From: Bacillota bacterium
Lineage (GTDB): Bacteria > Bacillota > Clostridia > Christensenellales > Aristaeellaceae
DNA length: 58,618 nucleotides
Reading direction: 5' to 3'
Assembly (NCBI GenBank): GCA_023413135.1
Contig: JAEZQK010000073.1
Coordinates: forward strand, 1-58,618
Part shown: in pieces, positions 39,994-49,307 of the stretch
Numbering within the stretch: position 1 is the first letter of the stretch
Layout of the letters: every line of letters starts with the position of its first letter
The notes under the pieces: model-generated
What the model saw: only the letters and a program-made list of their open reading frames with translations
Databases searched by the model: none
Told to the model about the DNA's origin: nothing
Made by a program: the position numbers and the translations under genes

Positions 39994-41730
39994 CTATACA
40001 AAATCAAGAGTTGTCCGTTTTTTTTCGTAGGCAATTCCAGCCTTTACATCAGCGGCGGATTTGCGCAGATTCCTGGCGTGCACAAGCCCGGAGTCATTTT
40101 CAGAGCCGGATCCGCCTACCATGCGGGCAAGTTCCCGCTCCCGCATGGCTTCGTCCATTTCCAGCACATGTGTTTTAGTCCTCTCCCCTTGAACGTTCTT
40201 TTCCACCAAATAATGATAATCGGCCATGGCGGCGATCTGCGGCAGATGCGTGACGCATAAAACCTGGCGGTAAGCGGAAATCTTGGCCATTTTCTCCGCC
40301 ACCACCTGGGCGATCTTGCCGCTGATGCCCGTATCGATTTCGTCAAAAACCATGGTGGGTATAAGCCCCTGCTGCGCAGCGATGGATTTGATGGCCAGCA
40401 TCAGCCGGGAAAGCTCGCCGCCGGAGGCAATTTTCGACAAAGGCTTCAACGGCTCTCCAGGGTTGGGCGAGATCATAAAGACGGTCTCATCCTCCGGCAC
40501 ATCATGAGAGCCGGAGGATGTCATGAACTGTACGGAAAACTGCGTCTTTTCCATGCCCAGCTGCGTAAGCTGCGCCACCATTTCCTTTTCAAACCAGGCC
40601 GCCAGATTCTTTCTGGAGGCAGTCAGGGTTTTGGCTTCCTTTATATATGAGGCCAGGAGCTTTTTTTGACGTTCCTGCATTTGATCCAGCATCTCGTCCA
40701 TGTTCTGGAAGGCATCATACTCCTGAGCGATTTTTTGGGTATAGGCGATCATATCCTCCACAGTGGAGCCGTATTTGCGCTCAAGGCGGCGCAACAAATC
40801 AAGCCGCGCTTCCAGCAGTTCGTTCTTATCCGGATCAAACGCCGCATTTTCCGCCAAACCGCGCAGCTGCAGCCCGCCGTCCTCCAGCTCATAGTAAAGG
40901 TCTTTCAGCTTGTCCCGAAGCTTTTCGTATTCCGGGACCAGGGCGCTGATCCCATCCAGCGCGGAAACGGCATCCTTGAGTGATGCCAAGGCGCTGAGCT
41001 GTTTGCCGGCACCGGCGTAAACATTCTCATAGGCACGGCGAAGGGCTGCGGATATCTTCACGCTATGGCGTAACCGCTCCAATTCCCGGCGCAGCGTTTC
41101 TTCCTCGCCTGATTGCAGCTTGGCCGCCTTCAATTCCTGCAGCTGAAAGCGCAGCGTGTCCATCCTCTGCTCCCGTTGGCTGTTTTCATGGGTTATGCGA
41201 TGAAGCTCTCTTTCTCCAGACCGGTACGCTTCCATAGCCGCCGCCGCTGCTTCCATAAGCCTGCGGTGATCTATATCACCAAAGCTGTCCAGGAAAACAA
41301 GATGCCTGTGCTCGTCCATCAGAAACTGATGCTCATGCTGGCCATGCACATCAATCAGCGTGGCGGTAATCTCCCGTAAAGCACCAAGGGGCACTATCAT
41401 GCCCAGAATCCTACAGATGTTTCTACCGGATATGGAAATCTCCCGGGAAATGGACAGTAATTCATCCTCCGCTTCCATTTCTTGCCGAGAAAGCAGCTCT
41501 TTCACCTTAATGTTATCCCGGATATCAAAAAGGGCCTCCACAAATGCCTTGTCACAGCCTGTGCGGATCAGCTCCCTGTCCGCCCGTCCGCCCAAAACAA
41601 GATTGACGGCGTCCACAATAATAGATTTTCCGGCACCCGTTTCACCCGTGAGCACATGAAAACCCTCGTGCAGCGAAATGGTCAATTCTTCAATAAGTGC
41701 AATATTTCGTATCGTCAAAGAAAGCAGCAT
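39994..41730 (-). CDS. recN: DNA repair protein RecN
   Basis: RecN is an SMC-like ATPase that gathers DNA ends during double-strand break repair. The N-terminal Walker A is TGETGAGKSIIVDAVNLVLGG (about residues 31-51). A coiled coil fills about 150-375. The C-terminal half carries the signature LSKIASGGELSRLMLAIK and Walker B PTMVFDEIDTGISGK, and ends with the usual VTHLPQIAAMADYHYLVEK. The 578-residue length is normal. It lies downstream of argR as in Bacillus (ahrC-recN). No LexA box was seen in the 60 bases before it. Confidence 0.96.
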   Translation of the reverse strand: MLLSLTIRNIALIEELTISLHEGFHVLTGETGAGKSIIVDAVNLVLGGRADRELIRTGCDKAFVEALFDIRDNIKVKELLSRQEMEAEDELLSISREISISGRNICRILGMIVPLGALREITATLIDVHGQHEHQFLMDEHRHLVFLDSFGDIDHRRLMEAAAAAMEAYRSGERELHRITHENSQREQRMDTLRFQLQELKAAKLQSGEEETLRRELERLRHSVKISAALRRAYENVYAGAGKQLSALASLKDAVSALDGISALVPEYEKLRDKLKDLYYELEDGGLQLRGLAENAAFDPDKNELLEARLDLLRRLERKYGSTVEDMIAYTQKIAQEYDAFQNMDEMLDQMQERQKKLLASYIKEAKTLTASRKNLAAWFEKEMVAQLTQLGMEKTQFSVQFMTSSGSHDVPEDETVFMISPNPGEPLKPLSKIASGGELSRLMLAIKSIAAQQGLIPTMVFDEIDTGISGKIAQVVAEKMAKISAYRQVLCVTHLPQIAAMADYHYLVEKNVQGERTKTHVLEMDEAMRERELARMVGGSGSENDSGLVHARNLRKSAADVKAGIAYEKKRTTLDFV

Positions 41731-41756
41731 AAGGTCTCCTCCAGGAAAAAAGGAAA

Positions 41757-41779
41757 ATGCGCGGACAAGCCCCGCGCAT
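41757..41779 (-). terminator. Terminator or attenuator between argR and recN
   Basis: On the minus strand ATGCGCGG and CCGCGCAT form a perfect 8-bp stem with a 7-base loop, followed by TTTCCTTTTTT. It should reduce readthrough from argR into recN. Confidence 0.75.
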
Positions 41780-41791
41780 GTATTTCTGTTT

Positions 41792-42241
41792 TCAGTGCAT
41801 CATTTCCTGCATGCGCTTTAAAACGATCTCCACTTCCTCAAGGTTCCTGATTACCAGGAAGATCGTATTATCCCCTGCCAGGGTTCCCAGGATCTCCGGC
41901 CAATGAAGGTTGTCCACAGCCTCCGCCGCCACGTTGGCGCTGCCCGACAGCGTTTTGATCACGATCATATTGCCCGAATGTGCCATGCTCAGAACAGACT
42001 CCGTGAACATGCGGATGAACCTGTCGGACAGTCCATGCTCCGCCCTGTCGGCCGTGGCATACTTGTAAGCCCCGTTGGACGATAAGACCTTTAAGAGCCG
42101 AAGCTCCTTGATATCCCTGGACACGGTAGCCTGCGTTACCACTATGCCTTGCTTTTTCAGCTCCTCTGCCAATTCTTCCTGTGTTTCGATGTCCTTTTTC
42201 CCGATGATATCCAAAATGGCCACCTGTCTTACAGTCTTCAT
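41792..42241 (-). CDS. argR: Arginine repressor ArgR/AhrC
   Basis: ArgR is a hexameric arginine-sensing regulator of arginine synthesis and breakdown. The N-terminal winged helix (about 1-70) contains TQEELAEELKKQGIVVTQATVSRDIKELRLLKV. The C-terminal oligomerisation and arginine-binding domain contains GTLAGDNTIFLVIRN with the typical GDNT motif. At 149 residues it is standard. Its position before recN and after nadK/tlyA/dxs is a conserved Firmicute order. Confidence 0.96.
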   Translation of the reverse strand: MKTVRQVAILDIIGKKDIETQEELAEELKKQGIVVTQATVSRDIKELRLLKVLSSNGAYKYATADRAEHGLSDRFIRMFTESVLSMAHSGNMIVIKTLSGSANVAAEAVDNLHWPEILGTLAGDNTIFLVIRNLEEVEIVLKRMQEMMH

Positions 42242-42281
42242 GGCTTTTCCTCCTTGGCATGGACTGAATCAGAACACCAGG

Positions 42282-43130
42282 TTACCGGCTCCATTCGGTC
42301 AGCTTTTCCCTGACCAGAGTGAAAAAATGTGGTTTGCTTAAGCGGATCAGCTTGCCCGTTTTCTTGGCGCATGTAACGTACACCATGTCCCGCCCGCCAA
42401 GCGGAATCGTGGTCTGCCCATCAATGGAAAGATACATTCCCTGGCCGTCTTCGCCATCCAGCTGCAATCGCACTGTTTCCCGGGGGGAAACCACCACGGG
42501 CCTGTGCTGCAGCGTATGAGGGCAGATGGGCGAAACCACCATGCATTTCACATCCGGGCTGATAACGGGGCCGCCCGCTGAAAGGGAATAACCCGTAGAG
42601 CCCGTGGGACTGGCGACGATCACGCCATCGGCCACATAACGGCCAATAAGATCATCGGAAATATAGGCGTTGATGGCGATCAGCCGTGAGCCGCGGTTTA
42701 CCACCGCGTCGTTCAAAGACAATATAGGCGCTTGATGGTTGACCGTGACTGAAAGAAGCATACGCTCTTCGATGAAGAAAGCGCCATCACAAAGCTTTTG
42801 AACCGATTCCTCAAGCCGGACAGGTTCAATCTCGGTGAGAAATCCGACCCGCCCCATGTTTACGCCAAGCAGCGGCACATCCGCCTTCATGGCATACTGC
42901 ATGGCCCGCAGCAGCGTACCATCCCCGCCCAGGGAAATAACGGCATCGCAGCCGTCCAGTCCTTTTGATGGATCGATTCCCGGAAGCTGCATATTCAGAT
43001 GGCTATTCATGCAGGATTCCACACAAACGAAGATGCCGGCACTTTGAAAAACGCCGACGGCCCGCTCCACAACACCGTTTCCCAGCGGTTTGGAGGGATG
43101 CATGGTCAGGAGGACCTTTTTCAACAGCAT
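42282..43130 (-). CDS. nadK: NAD kinase
   Basis: NadK phosphorylates NAD to NADP. The phosphate-binding motif GGDGTLLRAM (near residue 68-77) and the NAD-site segment SPTGSTGYSLSAGGP (about 165-180) are clear. ICPHTLQHRPVVV precedes the C-terminal strand domain. The 282-residue length is normal. It has its own promoter in the gap after tlyA, apart from readthrough. Confidence 0.95.
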   Translation of the reverse strand: MLLKKVLLTMHPSKPLGNGVVERAVGVFQSAGIFVCVESCMNSHLNMQLPGIDPSKGLDGCDAVISLGGDGTLLRAMQYAMKADVPLLGVNMGRVGFLTEIEPVRLEESVQKLCDGAFFIEERMLLSVTVNHQAPILSLNDAVVNRGSRLIAINAYISDDLIGRYVADGVIVASPTGSTGYSLSAGGPVISPDVKCMVVSPICPHTLQHRPVVVSPRETVRLQLDGEDGQGMYLSIDGQTTIPLGGRDMVYVTCAKKTGKLIRLSKPHFFTLVREKLTEWSR

Positions 43131-43155
43131 GAATATCCCCTATCCTTGGAAATTC

Positions 43156-43184
43156 AGTATAACATGGAATGCATAACCATTCAA
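43156..43184 (-). promoter_or_regulatory. Sigma-A promoter of nadK-argR
   Basis: On the minus strand TTGAAT (43184-43179) and TATACT (43161-43156) are 17 bases apart, 25 bases before the nadK ATG. Confidence 0.7.
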
Positions 43185-43193
43185 TGCATGATT

Positions 43194-44006
43194 TTATTTA
43201 TTTAGGGTGAAATGTGCCTCTTCTACGATTTTTTTCATGTTTTCCCTGGAAATTTCGGGCATATCCCCACGCTTTGGAACGATATGGGCCAGAAATTCCA
43301 TATTGCCCTCCGGCCCCGTGATGGGCGAAAACGTAAGCCCCAGCACCTGATAGCCAAAACTGGGGGTAAAATCCACGATTTCTTCAAGCACCGCCTGATG
43401 CACTTTGGGATCGCGCACCACGCCCTTCTTGCCTACCCTGTCCTTGCCGGCCTCAAATTGCGGCTTGATCAACGTGTAAAACCGCCCTGACTCCCCCATG
43501 ATCCCGGCCGCCACGGGCAGGATCAGCCGGATGGAGATAAAGGAAACGTCCATTACCGTCAGAGTAGGTTTTTTGTCAAACTGCTCCGCTTTCAAATACC
43601 GGGCATTGGTGCGCTCCATGACGGTGACTTGTGAATGGTTGCGCAATGCCCAGTCCAATTGACCGTATCCCACATCAATGGCATATACATGGGCAGCGCC
43701 CCGACGCAAAAGCACATCGGTAAACCCGCCGGTGGCGGCACCGATATCCATGGCAACGATGCCCTCTACGCAGGCGCCGAATGTGTCCAGCGCCTTTTCA
43801 AGCTTCAAACCGCCGCGGCTGACAAAGGGATGCACGCTGCCCCGGATCGTAAGAGACTCTTCTTCTCCCACCGTGTCGGATGGTTTTTGGATTTTGCGCA
43901 AATCCGCAAATACCACCCCGGCCATGATTTGAGCCTGTGCCTTTTCCCTGCTTTCCACAAGGCCCAGTTTGACCAGGGCTACATCCGCCCGTTCCTTTCC
44001 GCTCAT
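43194..44006 (-). CDS. tlyA: TlyA family rRNA methyltransferase / hemolysin-like protein
   Basis: TlyA proteins 2'-O-methylate ribosomal RNA in some bacteria; the name hemolysin is historical. An N-terminal S4 RNA-binding domain (about 1-60, RADVALVKLGLVESREKAQAQIMAGVV) is followed by an FtsJ-like Rossmann methyltransferase domain with motif I AMDIGAATGGFTDVLLRRGA (about 85-104) and a K-D-K type catalytic region. At 270 residues it has normal length. ATGA overlap with the dxs stop; the dxs-tlyA-nadK-argR-recN order is common in Firmicutes. Confidence 0.93.
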   Translation of the reverse strand: MSGKERADVALVKLGLVESREKAQAQIMAGVVFADLRKIQKPSDTVGEEESLTIRGSVHPFVSRGGLKLEKALDTFGACVEGIVAMDIGAATGGFTDVLLRRGAAHVYAIDVGYGQLDWALRNHSQVTVMERTNARYLKAEQFDKKPTLTVMDVSFISIRLILPVAAGIMGESGRFYTLIKPQFEAGKDRVGKKGVVRDPKVHQAVLEEIVDFTPSFGYQVLGLTFSPITGPEGNMEFLAHIVPKRGDMPEISRENMKKIVEEAHFTLNK

Positions 44007-45877
44007 GGCGCCGCCTTTCCCTTGCCGTTCAGTGCCGTTTTGATCCTGGCGGCAATTTGCCCCGGCACAAGGCCCAGGGAAGTAAACAGTTCCTCACGGC
44101 TGCCATGGCCTATGATTTTATCGGGAATGCCAAACATCATAAGCGGCTGGTTCGCGTGCGTGGCAATGCAATGCTCCGCCACGGCGCTGCCAAAGCCGCA
44201 GACAACTACATGCTCTTCCATGGTAATGATGGGCGTCTTATGAAGCTTTTTGAGCATTTCCTCATCCAAAGGCTTGATGGTGGAGGCATTTACCACCATG
44301 GCTTTGACACGATGCATATTCAAAATTTTCGCCGTTTCCAGCGCCACAGGCACCATGGTACCCACTGCCAGCAAAGCGCAATCCGTTCCGTTTATCATCA
44401 CTTCCCACCTGCCGGGCATGAAGGATGTCAACGGATACTCTTCCAGCAAAACCGACTTTCTGGGATAGCGGATGGCGCAGGGACCCTGTACCATGAGCGT
44501 CCAATCCATCATCAGGCGCAGTTCCCGCTCGTCCCTTGGGGCCAGCAGCGTAATGTTCGGCATGTGCCGCAAATAGGCGATGTCATAGATGCCGTGGTGG
44601 GTGGCTCCGTCATCCCCAGCCAGCCCGGCCCTATCCAGAAGGAGGCATACGGGCAGGTTCTGCAAACAAACATCATGCAGGACCTGGTCGTATCCGCGCT
44701 GCAAAAAGGAGGCGTACACCGCAAAGTATGGCCGCATGCCGCCGGAAGCCAAGCCTGCCGCCAGGGTGACGGCATGCTGCTCGGCAATGCCCACATCCAG
44801 CATCCTTGTGGGGAAAGCCTTGGCGAAAAGATGCATCCCCGTGCCGCCCGGCATGGCTGCGGTAAGGACGATGGTCTTTTCCTCCCGGGAGGCAGAACGT
44901 ATAAGCTCCTGCGCCGCGATTTCCCCGTAGGAAGGGCGGCTGGGCTGCTTGCGCATTTCACCGCTGTCCATAAAAAACGGCGGTGTGCCATGGAACACCT
45001 CGGGCCTCTTTTCCGCTTGATGGTATCCGTGCCCTTTGCTGGTGATGCAATGGATAAGTACGGGCTCGTCAAAATCCTTGGCCCGGGCGATGGTAAATTC
45101 CAGATTCTGCAGGTTGTGGCCGTCGATAGGCCCCAAATAATGAAAACCAAGCGCAGCAAAAAAGCCTTCATCCACTACCAGGCCTTTGAGGGCATTTTTA
45201 ATGATGGTCAGGAAGCGGTGGATTTTAGGCCCGGCCACAGGGAAGCGTTTCAGGCTGTTTTCCACGGCCCTTTTGGCTTTGTTCCAGCCCCGGCTGGCGC
45301 GCAGGTTCGTAAGATGCGTGGCTAACGCCCCTACGTTGCGGGCAATGGACATTTCATTGTCGTTCAAAATCACGATCAGCCGGGTCTTGCTGTTGCCCGC
45401 GTCGTTCATTGCCTCATAGCAAAGACCGCCCGTCATTGCGCCGTCGCCTACGATAGCCACCACATGATGATTTTGTCCCTGCATATCCCTGGCACGGGCG
45501 AAGCCTAACGCTGCGGAAATGGCGGTGGAGGCATGTCCCGTCTCAAAACAGTCGTACTGGCTTTCTTCCCGTTTGGGAAAACCGCTGATGCCGCCATACC
45601 GGCGCAGCGTGGAAAAGTCCGCGTACCTTCCGGTAAGCAGCTTGTGTACATAGCATTGATGACCCACGTCAAAGAGAATCTTATCCTCCGGCGCGTTGAA
45701 CATGCGGTGGACTGCCATGGTCAGTTCCACCACTCCCAGGTTGGAAGCCAGGTGGCCGCCGTTGCGGGCCACCGTCATCACGATCTCCTGGCGTATTTCC
45801 TCCGCCAGCTTTCCAAGCTCCTCATAGGAGCAAAGCTTGATGTCTGCGGGTGTCTTTATTTGAGAAAGATGTGCCAT
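44003..45877 (-). CDS. dxs: 1-deoxy-D-xylulose-5-phosphate synthase
   Basis: Dxs joins pyruvate and glyceraldehyde-3-phosphate, the first step of the MEP isoprenoid pathway, and is thiamine-diphosphate dependent. Motifs are DVGHQCYVHKLLTGR with the catalytic His region, VVAIVGDGAMTGGLCYEAMNDAGN (ThDP/Mg2+), and LDVGIAEQHAVTLAAGLA (Glu that activates ThDP). The 624-residue length is standard. Its product feeds undecaprenyl phosphate for the wall enzymes encoded in this cluster and DMAPP for MiaA. Confidence 0.97.
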   Translation of the reverse strand: MAHLSQIKTPADIKLCSYEELGKLAEEIRQEIVMTVARNGGHLASNLGVVELTMAVHRMFNAPEDKILFDVGHQCYVHKLLTGRYADFSTLRRYGGISGFPKREESQYDCFETGHASTAISAALGFARARDMQGQNHHVVAIVGDGAMTGGLCYEAMNDAGNSKTRLIVILNDNEMSIARNVGALATHLTNLRASRGWNKAKRAVENSLKRFPVAGPKIHRFLTIIKNALKGLVVDEGFFAALGFHYLGPIDGHNLQNLEFTIARAKDFDEPVLIHCITSKGHGYHQAEKRPEVFHGTPPFFMDSGEMRKQPSRPSYGEIAAQELIRSASREEKTIVLTAAMPGGTGMHLFAKAFPTRMLDVGIAEQHAVTLAAGLASGGMRPYFAVYASFLQRGYDQVLHDVCLQNLPVCLLLDRAGLAGDDGATHHGIYDIAYLRHMPNITLLAPRDERELRLMMDWTLMVQGPCAIRYPRKSVLLEEYPLTSFMPGRWEVMINGTDCALLAVGTMVPVALETAKILNMHRVKAMVVNASTIKPLDEEMLKKLHKTPIITMEEHVVVCGFGSAVAEHCIATHANQPLMMFGIPDKIIGHGSREELFTSLGLVPGQIAARIKTALNGKGKAAP

Positions 45878-45880
45878 ATA

Positions 45881-46441
45881 TTATTCAAACCTGCGGACGT
45901 AAGCGCCAATTACGGGCAGCTGATAGGCATGCCCCCTATAGGCATGAAGGGCCATTTGTACCTTCAGGTAGATCGTTGCGAGCAATAACGCCGCAAACAA
46001 CAGCCAGAATATAACCGAGATGATAATGCCCAGAAATGGAATGATACGGAACAGCGTCCCCACGATCAGCAAAACCACCGATACACTCAAAAAGCCTCCG
46101 GTCAGCGCAATGGACTGAACGGATATACGCCTCACCGCGTCGCTGCGCCGGTCCGCCACATACAGGAAAAAGGCAAACAGTCCGCTGAAAGCTGCCAGCG
46201 TGCAGGTGAGATTGATGGCCTGGCTGGTGGAGACGAGTTCCGGCTCCTGCGGCTCCTGATCGTAAAGCGGCTCTTCATAAGGCTGTTCCCCGTAGGAAGG
46301 CTGCTCTTCCACGTAGGGCTGATCCTCCTCATAGGGCTCCTGGTCATAGGCTTCCTGCGGCTCCTCCTCATAGGGCGGCTCCTGCCGTCCGTATGCCTGA
46401 TAGGAAGTCTGGGAATATGTATTACGCTGCGTTCGCCGCAT
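45881..46441 (-). CDS. Small membrane protein with acidic Tyr/Pro/Glu-rich N-terminus (DUF4870-like)
   Basis: The first ~80 residues are low complexity: repeated EPPYEEEP, EPYEED and PYVEEQP units rich in Glu, Tyr, Pro and Gln, strongly acidic. The rest (about 85-186) has three or four hydrophobic helices (LAAFSGLFAFFLYV, IALTGGFLSVSVVLLIVGTLF, IIPFLGIIISVIFWLLFAALLLATIYL) and a short tail, an arrangement like DUF4870 membrane proteins. I do not know its function. Start at ATG 46441 with GTGAGG as RBS. Placed between ddl and dxs in a wall-precursor operon, it might be a cell-envelope protein. Confidence 0.7.
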   Translation of the reverse strand: MRRTQRNTYSQTSYQAYGRQEPPYEEEPQEAYDQEPYEEDQPYVEEQPSYGEQPYEEPLYDQEPQEPELVSTSQAINLTCTLAAFSGLFAFFLYVADRRSDAVRRISVQSIALTGGFLSVSVVLLIVGTLFRIIPFLGIIISVIFWLLFAALLLATIYLKVQMALHAYRGHAYQLPVIGAYVRRFE

Positions 46442-46449
46442 AAGTTGCC

Positions 46450-47679
46450 TCACTTTCTCAAGGGCCTGTCGGCCAGCTTGCCGCCGCCCTTGGCTCCTGT
46501 TTTTCCGCCCAGTTGGACGTTCTTGAGTATGTCTGATGTAAAGGCGTAGTTGTTATCGTTTTTCTCCCGGTATGCCTTCATGGCGCCGTGCACCATTTCA
46601 TCGATGAGCGCCGTATAGTTAATGCCGCTCTTTTCCCACAGATAGTAAGCCATGGAGCCGGGAATCGTGTTCACTTCGGTCACATATAGCTTCTCCGTTT
46701 TAACATCATACATGTAATCGATGCGGACTACGCCCTTTAAATCCAGCTCCCGGAAAATGTCTTTCGATAAGCTTTGAATCTGATCCCGCAAGCTATCCTC
46801 TATAGGTGCCGGAACCACCCGGGCCAGGGAAGCCATGCCCTTGCTGCCGCCTCCCCCTTGCAGATACTTGTTCGCAAAGGACAGCAAAGCACCGGAGGTA
46901 ACGGGCATTTCCAATACGGAAGCCTTGATTTCGGTATCGAATCCAACTACGGAGCAGTTCAGCTCAATGGGATTTGTCAGCCCCTGCTCTAAAAGCACCC
47001 GGCGGTCGTACACGAACGCCAGTTCCAGCGCTTCCGCAAGTTCCTCCCTGTTTTCCGCCCGGCTGACACCGATGGAAGAGCCCAGGTTGGCGGGCTTGGC
47101 ATATACGGGATAGCCGACCTCTTTTTCGATTTTTTCCAATACCTCGTCGCGGCTGCTACTCCACTCCTGCCGGGAGAACCAACTACCGGGCAGCACCGGG
47201 AAGCCGGCGCCGTGAAAGTGCCTTTTCATAATAATCTTGTCCATACCTACGGCGGAACCGGCCACGCCGGGAGAGGCGTAGGGTAAATTGGCCATCTCCA
47301 ATAAGCCCTGCAAAGTTCCATCCTCTCCGTGCATGCCGTGGAAAACGGGGATCACGCACTCCAGCCGGGCAACCACCCGCTGTTTTATCCCTCCCAGCAG
47401 CCCTTTGCTTTGCTCAAGGGTGAGCAAAGCGCCGGAACCTGGCGTCATATCCAGAGAAACGCGGACAAGACCCTTTTGATCCTCTTTAAAAGGCGTGTAA
47501 GTGCCCATGTTCCTTAGCGGTTCTCCCGTGTACCATACGCCTTGCATGCTGATATAGACCGGGATCACGTCATATTTTTCCGGATTCACCGACTGCATCA
47601 GCTGTAATGCGCTGATGATGGATACCTCGTGCTCACAGCTTCGGCTGCCGTACATGACACCCAGTTGTATTTTGCCCAT
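46450..47679 (-). CDS. ddl: D-alanine--D-alanine ligase
   Basis: Ddl makes D-Ala-D-Ala for the peptidoglycan stem, which MurF (encoded upstream) then attaches. The ATP-grasp fold shows the start MYGSRSCEHEVSIISA, VFHGMHGEDGTLQGLLE (substrate region), VYAKPANLGSSIGVSRA, and EVNTIPGSMAYYLWEKSG at the metal site. At 409 residues it is longer than E. coli DdlB (306), including an N-terminal insertion and a basic C-terminal tail (TGAKGGGKLADRPLRK). ATG at 47679 has GGGAGG 7 bases upstream; an earlier TTG lies inside that RBS. Confidence 0.93.
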   Translation of the reverse strand: MGKIQLGVMYGSRSCEHEVSIISALQLMQSVNPEKYDVIPVYISMQGVWYTGEPLRNMGTYTPFKEDQKGLVRVSLDMTPGSGALLTLEQSKGLLGGIKQRVVARLECVIPVFHGMHGEDGTLQGLLEMANLPYASPGVAGSAVGMDKIIMKRHFHGAGFPVLPGSWFSRQEWSSSRDEVLEKIEKEVGYPVYAKPANLGSSIGVSRAENREELAEALELAFVYDRRVLLEQGLTNPIELNCSVVGFDTEIKASVLEMPVTSGALLSFANKYLQGGGGSKGMASLARVVPAPIEDSLRDQIQSLSKDIFRELDLKGVVRIDYMYDVKTEKLYVTEVNTIPGSMAYYLWEKSGINYTALIDEMVHGAMKAYREKNDNNYAFTSDILKNVQLGGKTGAKGGGKLADRPLRK

Positions 47680-47693
47680 TAGGCCGCCTCCCT

Positions 47694-49304
47694 TCAAACC
47701 TCGCTGTAATTGTCCGGAAGATCGTTTTCAAAAAGCACAACATCGCCGGTCCGGGCCAGGGAATGCAAAAGCTTGGTTGCTTCCGCAAGGCTGGATACAG
47801 GATGGACCGCGCTTTCCGGGAAGCCGGCCTCTGTGAGGCCCCGGAAGATTGGCAGCGTATGTTTTTTGCCTACCAGGATGGCAATATCCACACAGGAAGC
47901 CATGGCTCTCCCGAATTCTTGGTTAAACTGCTCCTCCCTGTCCCCTAATTCTACCATACCGGGGGTGATGATGACCCGGCGGCCCTTAAATTCTTTCAGG
48001 ACATGTATAGCCGCCATGGCTCCTTGCGGATTGCTGTTGAATGCGTCATCAATAATGGTAAGCCCGCCGCTTTGTATCAATTGAAGTCGGTGTTCCACGG
48101 GTTCAAGCTTTGAGATGCCCTTGGCAACCTGCGCAAGGCTTAAGCCCAGATGCAGGCAGACGGCGGCGGCCAGCAGGATGTTTTGGATGTTGTGCTGCCC
48201 CAAAAGCTTTGCCGTGCACAAAATGCTTTCTCCGCCCTTTTCATGCAGCGTAAAGGTGCTGCCCTCGGGCGTGGAGCTTATGCCGGATGCCCATACACCG
48301 CAATCCTCGCGCTTAAGGCTCACCATCGTTTTGGGCTTTTGCGTCTTTTCGTACAGCTTCACGCAAATATCTCCGTCATCCGCGAAAAAGCCGTGACCAT
48401 CGCTTGGGAGGGCTTCCATCAGCTCGTACTTCGTCCTGATAACCGTCTCCAGCGTTTTGAAGGTATCCAGATGCTGCGGGCCTACGGAGGTCAAAATGCC
48501 CATCGTGGGATGCACCAGCCGGCACATTTCCTTGATGTCGCCTTTATGGCGCGCACCCATTTCCGCCACAAATACCTGGTGCCCCGGCTGCAGCTTTTCC
48601 CGTATCACCCTGGTCACACCCATAGGCGTATTAAAGCTGGATGGCGTCACCAGTACGTTGTATTTTTCCGCCAGCATCGTGCCTAGAAAGAATTTGACCG
48701 ATGTTTTGCCGTAGCTTCCCGTAATGCCGATACGGATGAGCCCCGGCATTTCCCGAAGCTTCCGCTGTGCATCCCTAAAGTATATTTCGCTGATGATTTT
48801 TTCCACCGGCCAGGCAAGAAGCCCTGCAAGAGCCAGCAGATAAGGCAAGAACAAAGGCACCGCAGCCAGCAGCACCACCACGGGCACCGCCTGCCAGAGA
48901 ATAACCGCCAATAGGATAAGCGTAATGGCATAAACAGCATACAGCCTTTTCACGCGGGCGGTGAATACCAGCGGCTTTTTTGCCATTTTGTCCTGAAACA
49001 ACTTGCCGACCCACAGCCCGCCCACACCGGACAGGATCAAAACGGCACAGGCAATCAACAATTCGACAATGCTTTTCCCCGCCGCCTGAACAAGGCGGTC
49101 ATGCATGGCCAGCAGCGAGAACGTAAGCACCGCAACGCCTGCACCGGGCAGAAAGGACCGCTTCCAGTTGCGGCGAAGCGTATGAAAATAGCCTGGAAAC
49201 TGATAGCTTTCCAACTGAAAATAATGAATTAGCCCCCTGGATGCAAAAACGCATCCCACCATGGGCGAAAGAGCCAGGATGAGATAGATAACGCGATGGA
49301 TCAT
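47694..49304 (-). CDS. MurF-like ligase with N-terminal membrane domain
   Basis: The C-terminal ~345 residues form a Mur ligase: P-loop ITGSYGKTSVKF (about 193-204), VAEMGARHKGDIKEMC, SVGPQHLDTFKTLE, then the ligase C-domain with EPVEHRLQLIQSGGLTIIDDAFNSNPQGAMAAI, closest to MurF (D-Ala-D-Ala-adding enzyme). The first ~180 residues are not the usual MurF substrate-binding domain but a membrane domain with about five helices (3-22, 50-67, 78-100, 121-140, 142-165). The adjacent ddl supports a MurF role. The enzyme would thus be membrane anchored. It might act on a lipid-linked or special substrate instead; a second, soluble MurF elsewhere would argue for that. Confidence 0.85.
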   Translation of the reverse strand: MIHRVIYLILALSPMVGCVFASRGLIHYFQLESYQFPGYFHTLRRNWKRSFLPGAGVAVLTFSLLAMHDRLVQAAGKSIVELLIACAVLILSGVGGLWVGKLFQDKMAKKPLVFTARVKRLYAVYAITLILLAVILWQAVPVVVLLAAVPLFLPYLLALAGLLAWPVEKIISEIYFRDAQRKLREMPGLIRIGITGSYGKTSVKFFLGTMLAEKYNVLVTPSSFNTPMGVTRVIREKLQPGHQVFVAEMGARHKGDIKEMCRLVHPTMGILTSVGPQHLDTFKTLETVIRTKYELMEALPSDGHGFFADDGDICVKLYEKTQKPKTMVSLKREDCGVWASGISSTPEGSTFTLHEKGGESILCTAKLLGQHNIQNILLAAAVCLHLGLSLAQVAKGISKLEPVEHRLQLIQSGGLTIIDDAFNSNPQGAMAAIHVLKEFKGRRVIITPGMVELGDREEQFNQEFGRAMASCVDIAILVGKKHTLPIFRGLTEAGFPESAVHPVSSLAEATKLLHSLARTGDVVLFENDLPDNYSEV

Positions 49305-49307
49305 CCG

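Noticed and set aside
40000..40020. LexA box at recN or in the argR-recN gap
   Set aside because: No GAAC-N4-GTTC-like site was found in the 60 bases upstream of recN or near its ends.
44057..45325. 422-codon open frame on the plus strand opposite dxs
   Set aside because: Antisense to a certain dxs gene, with no recognisable domain or RBS; a shadow of dxs codon bias.
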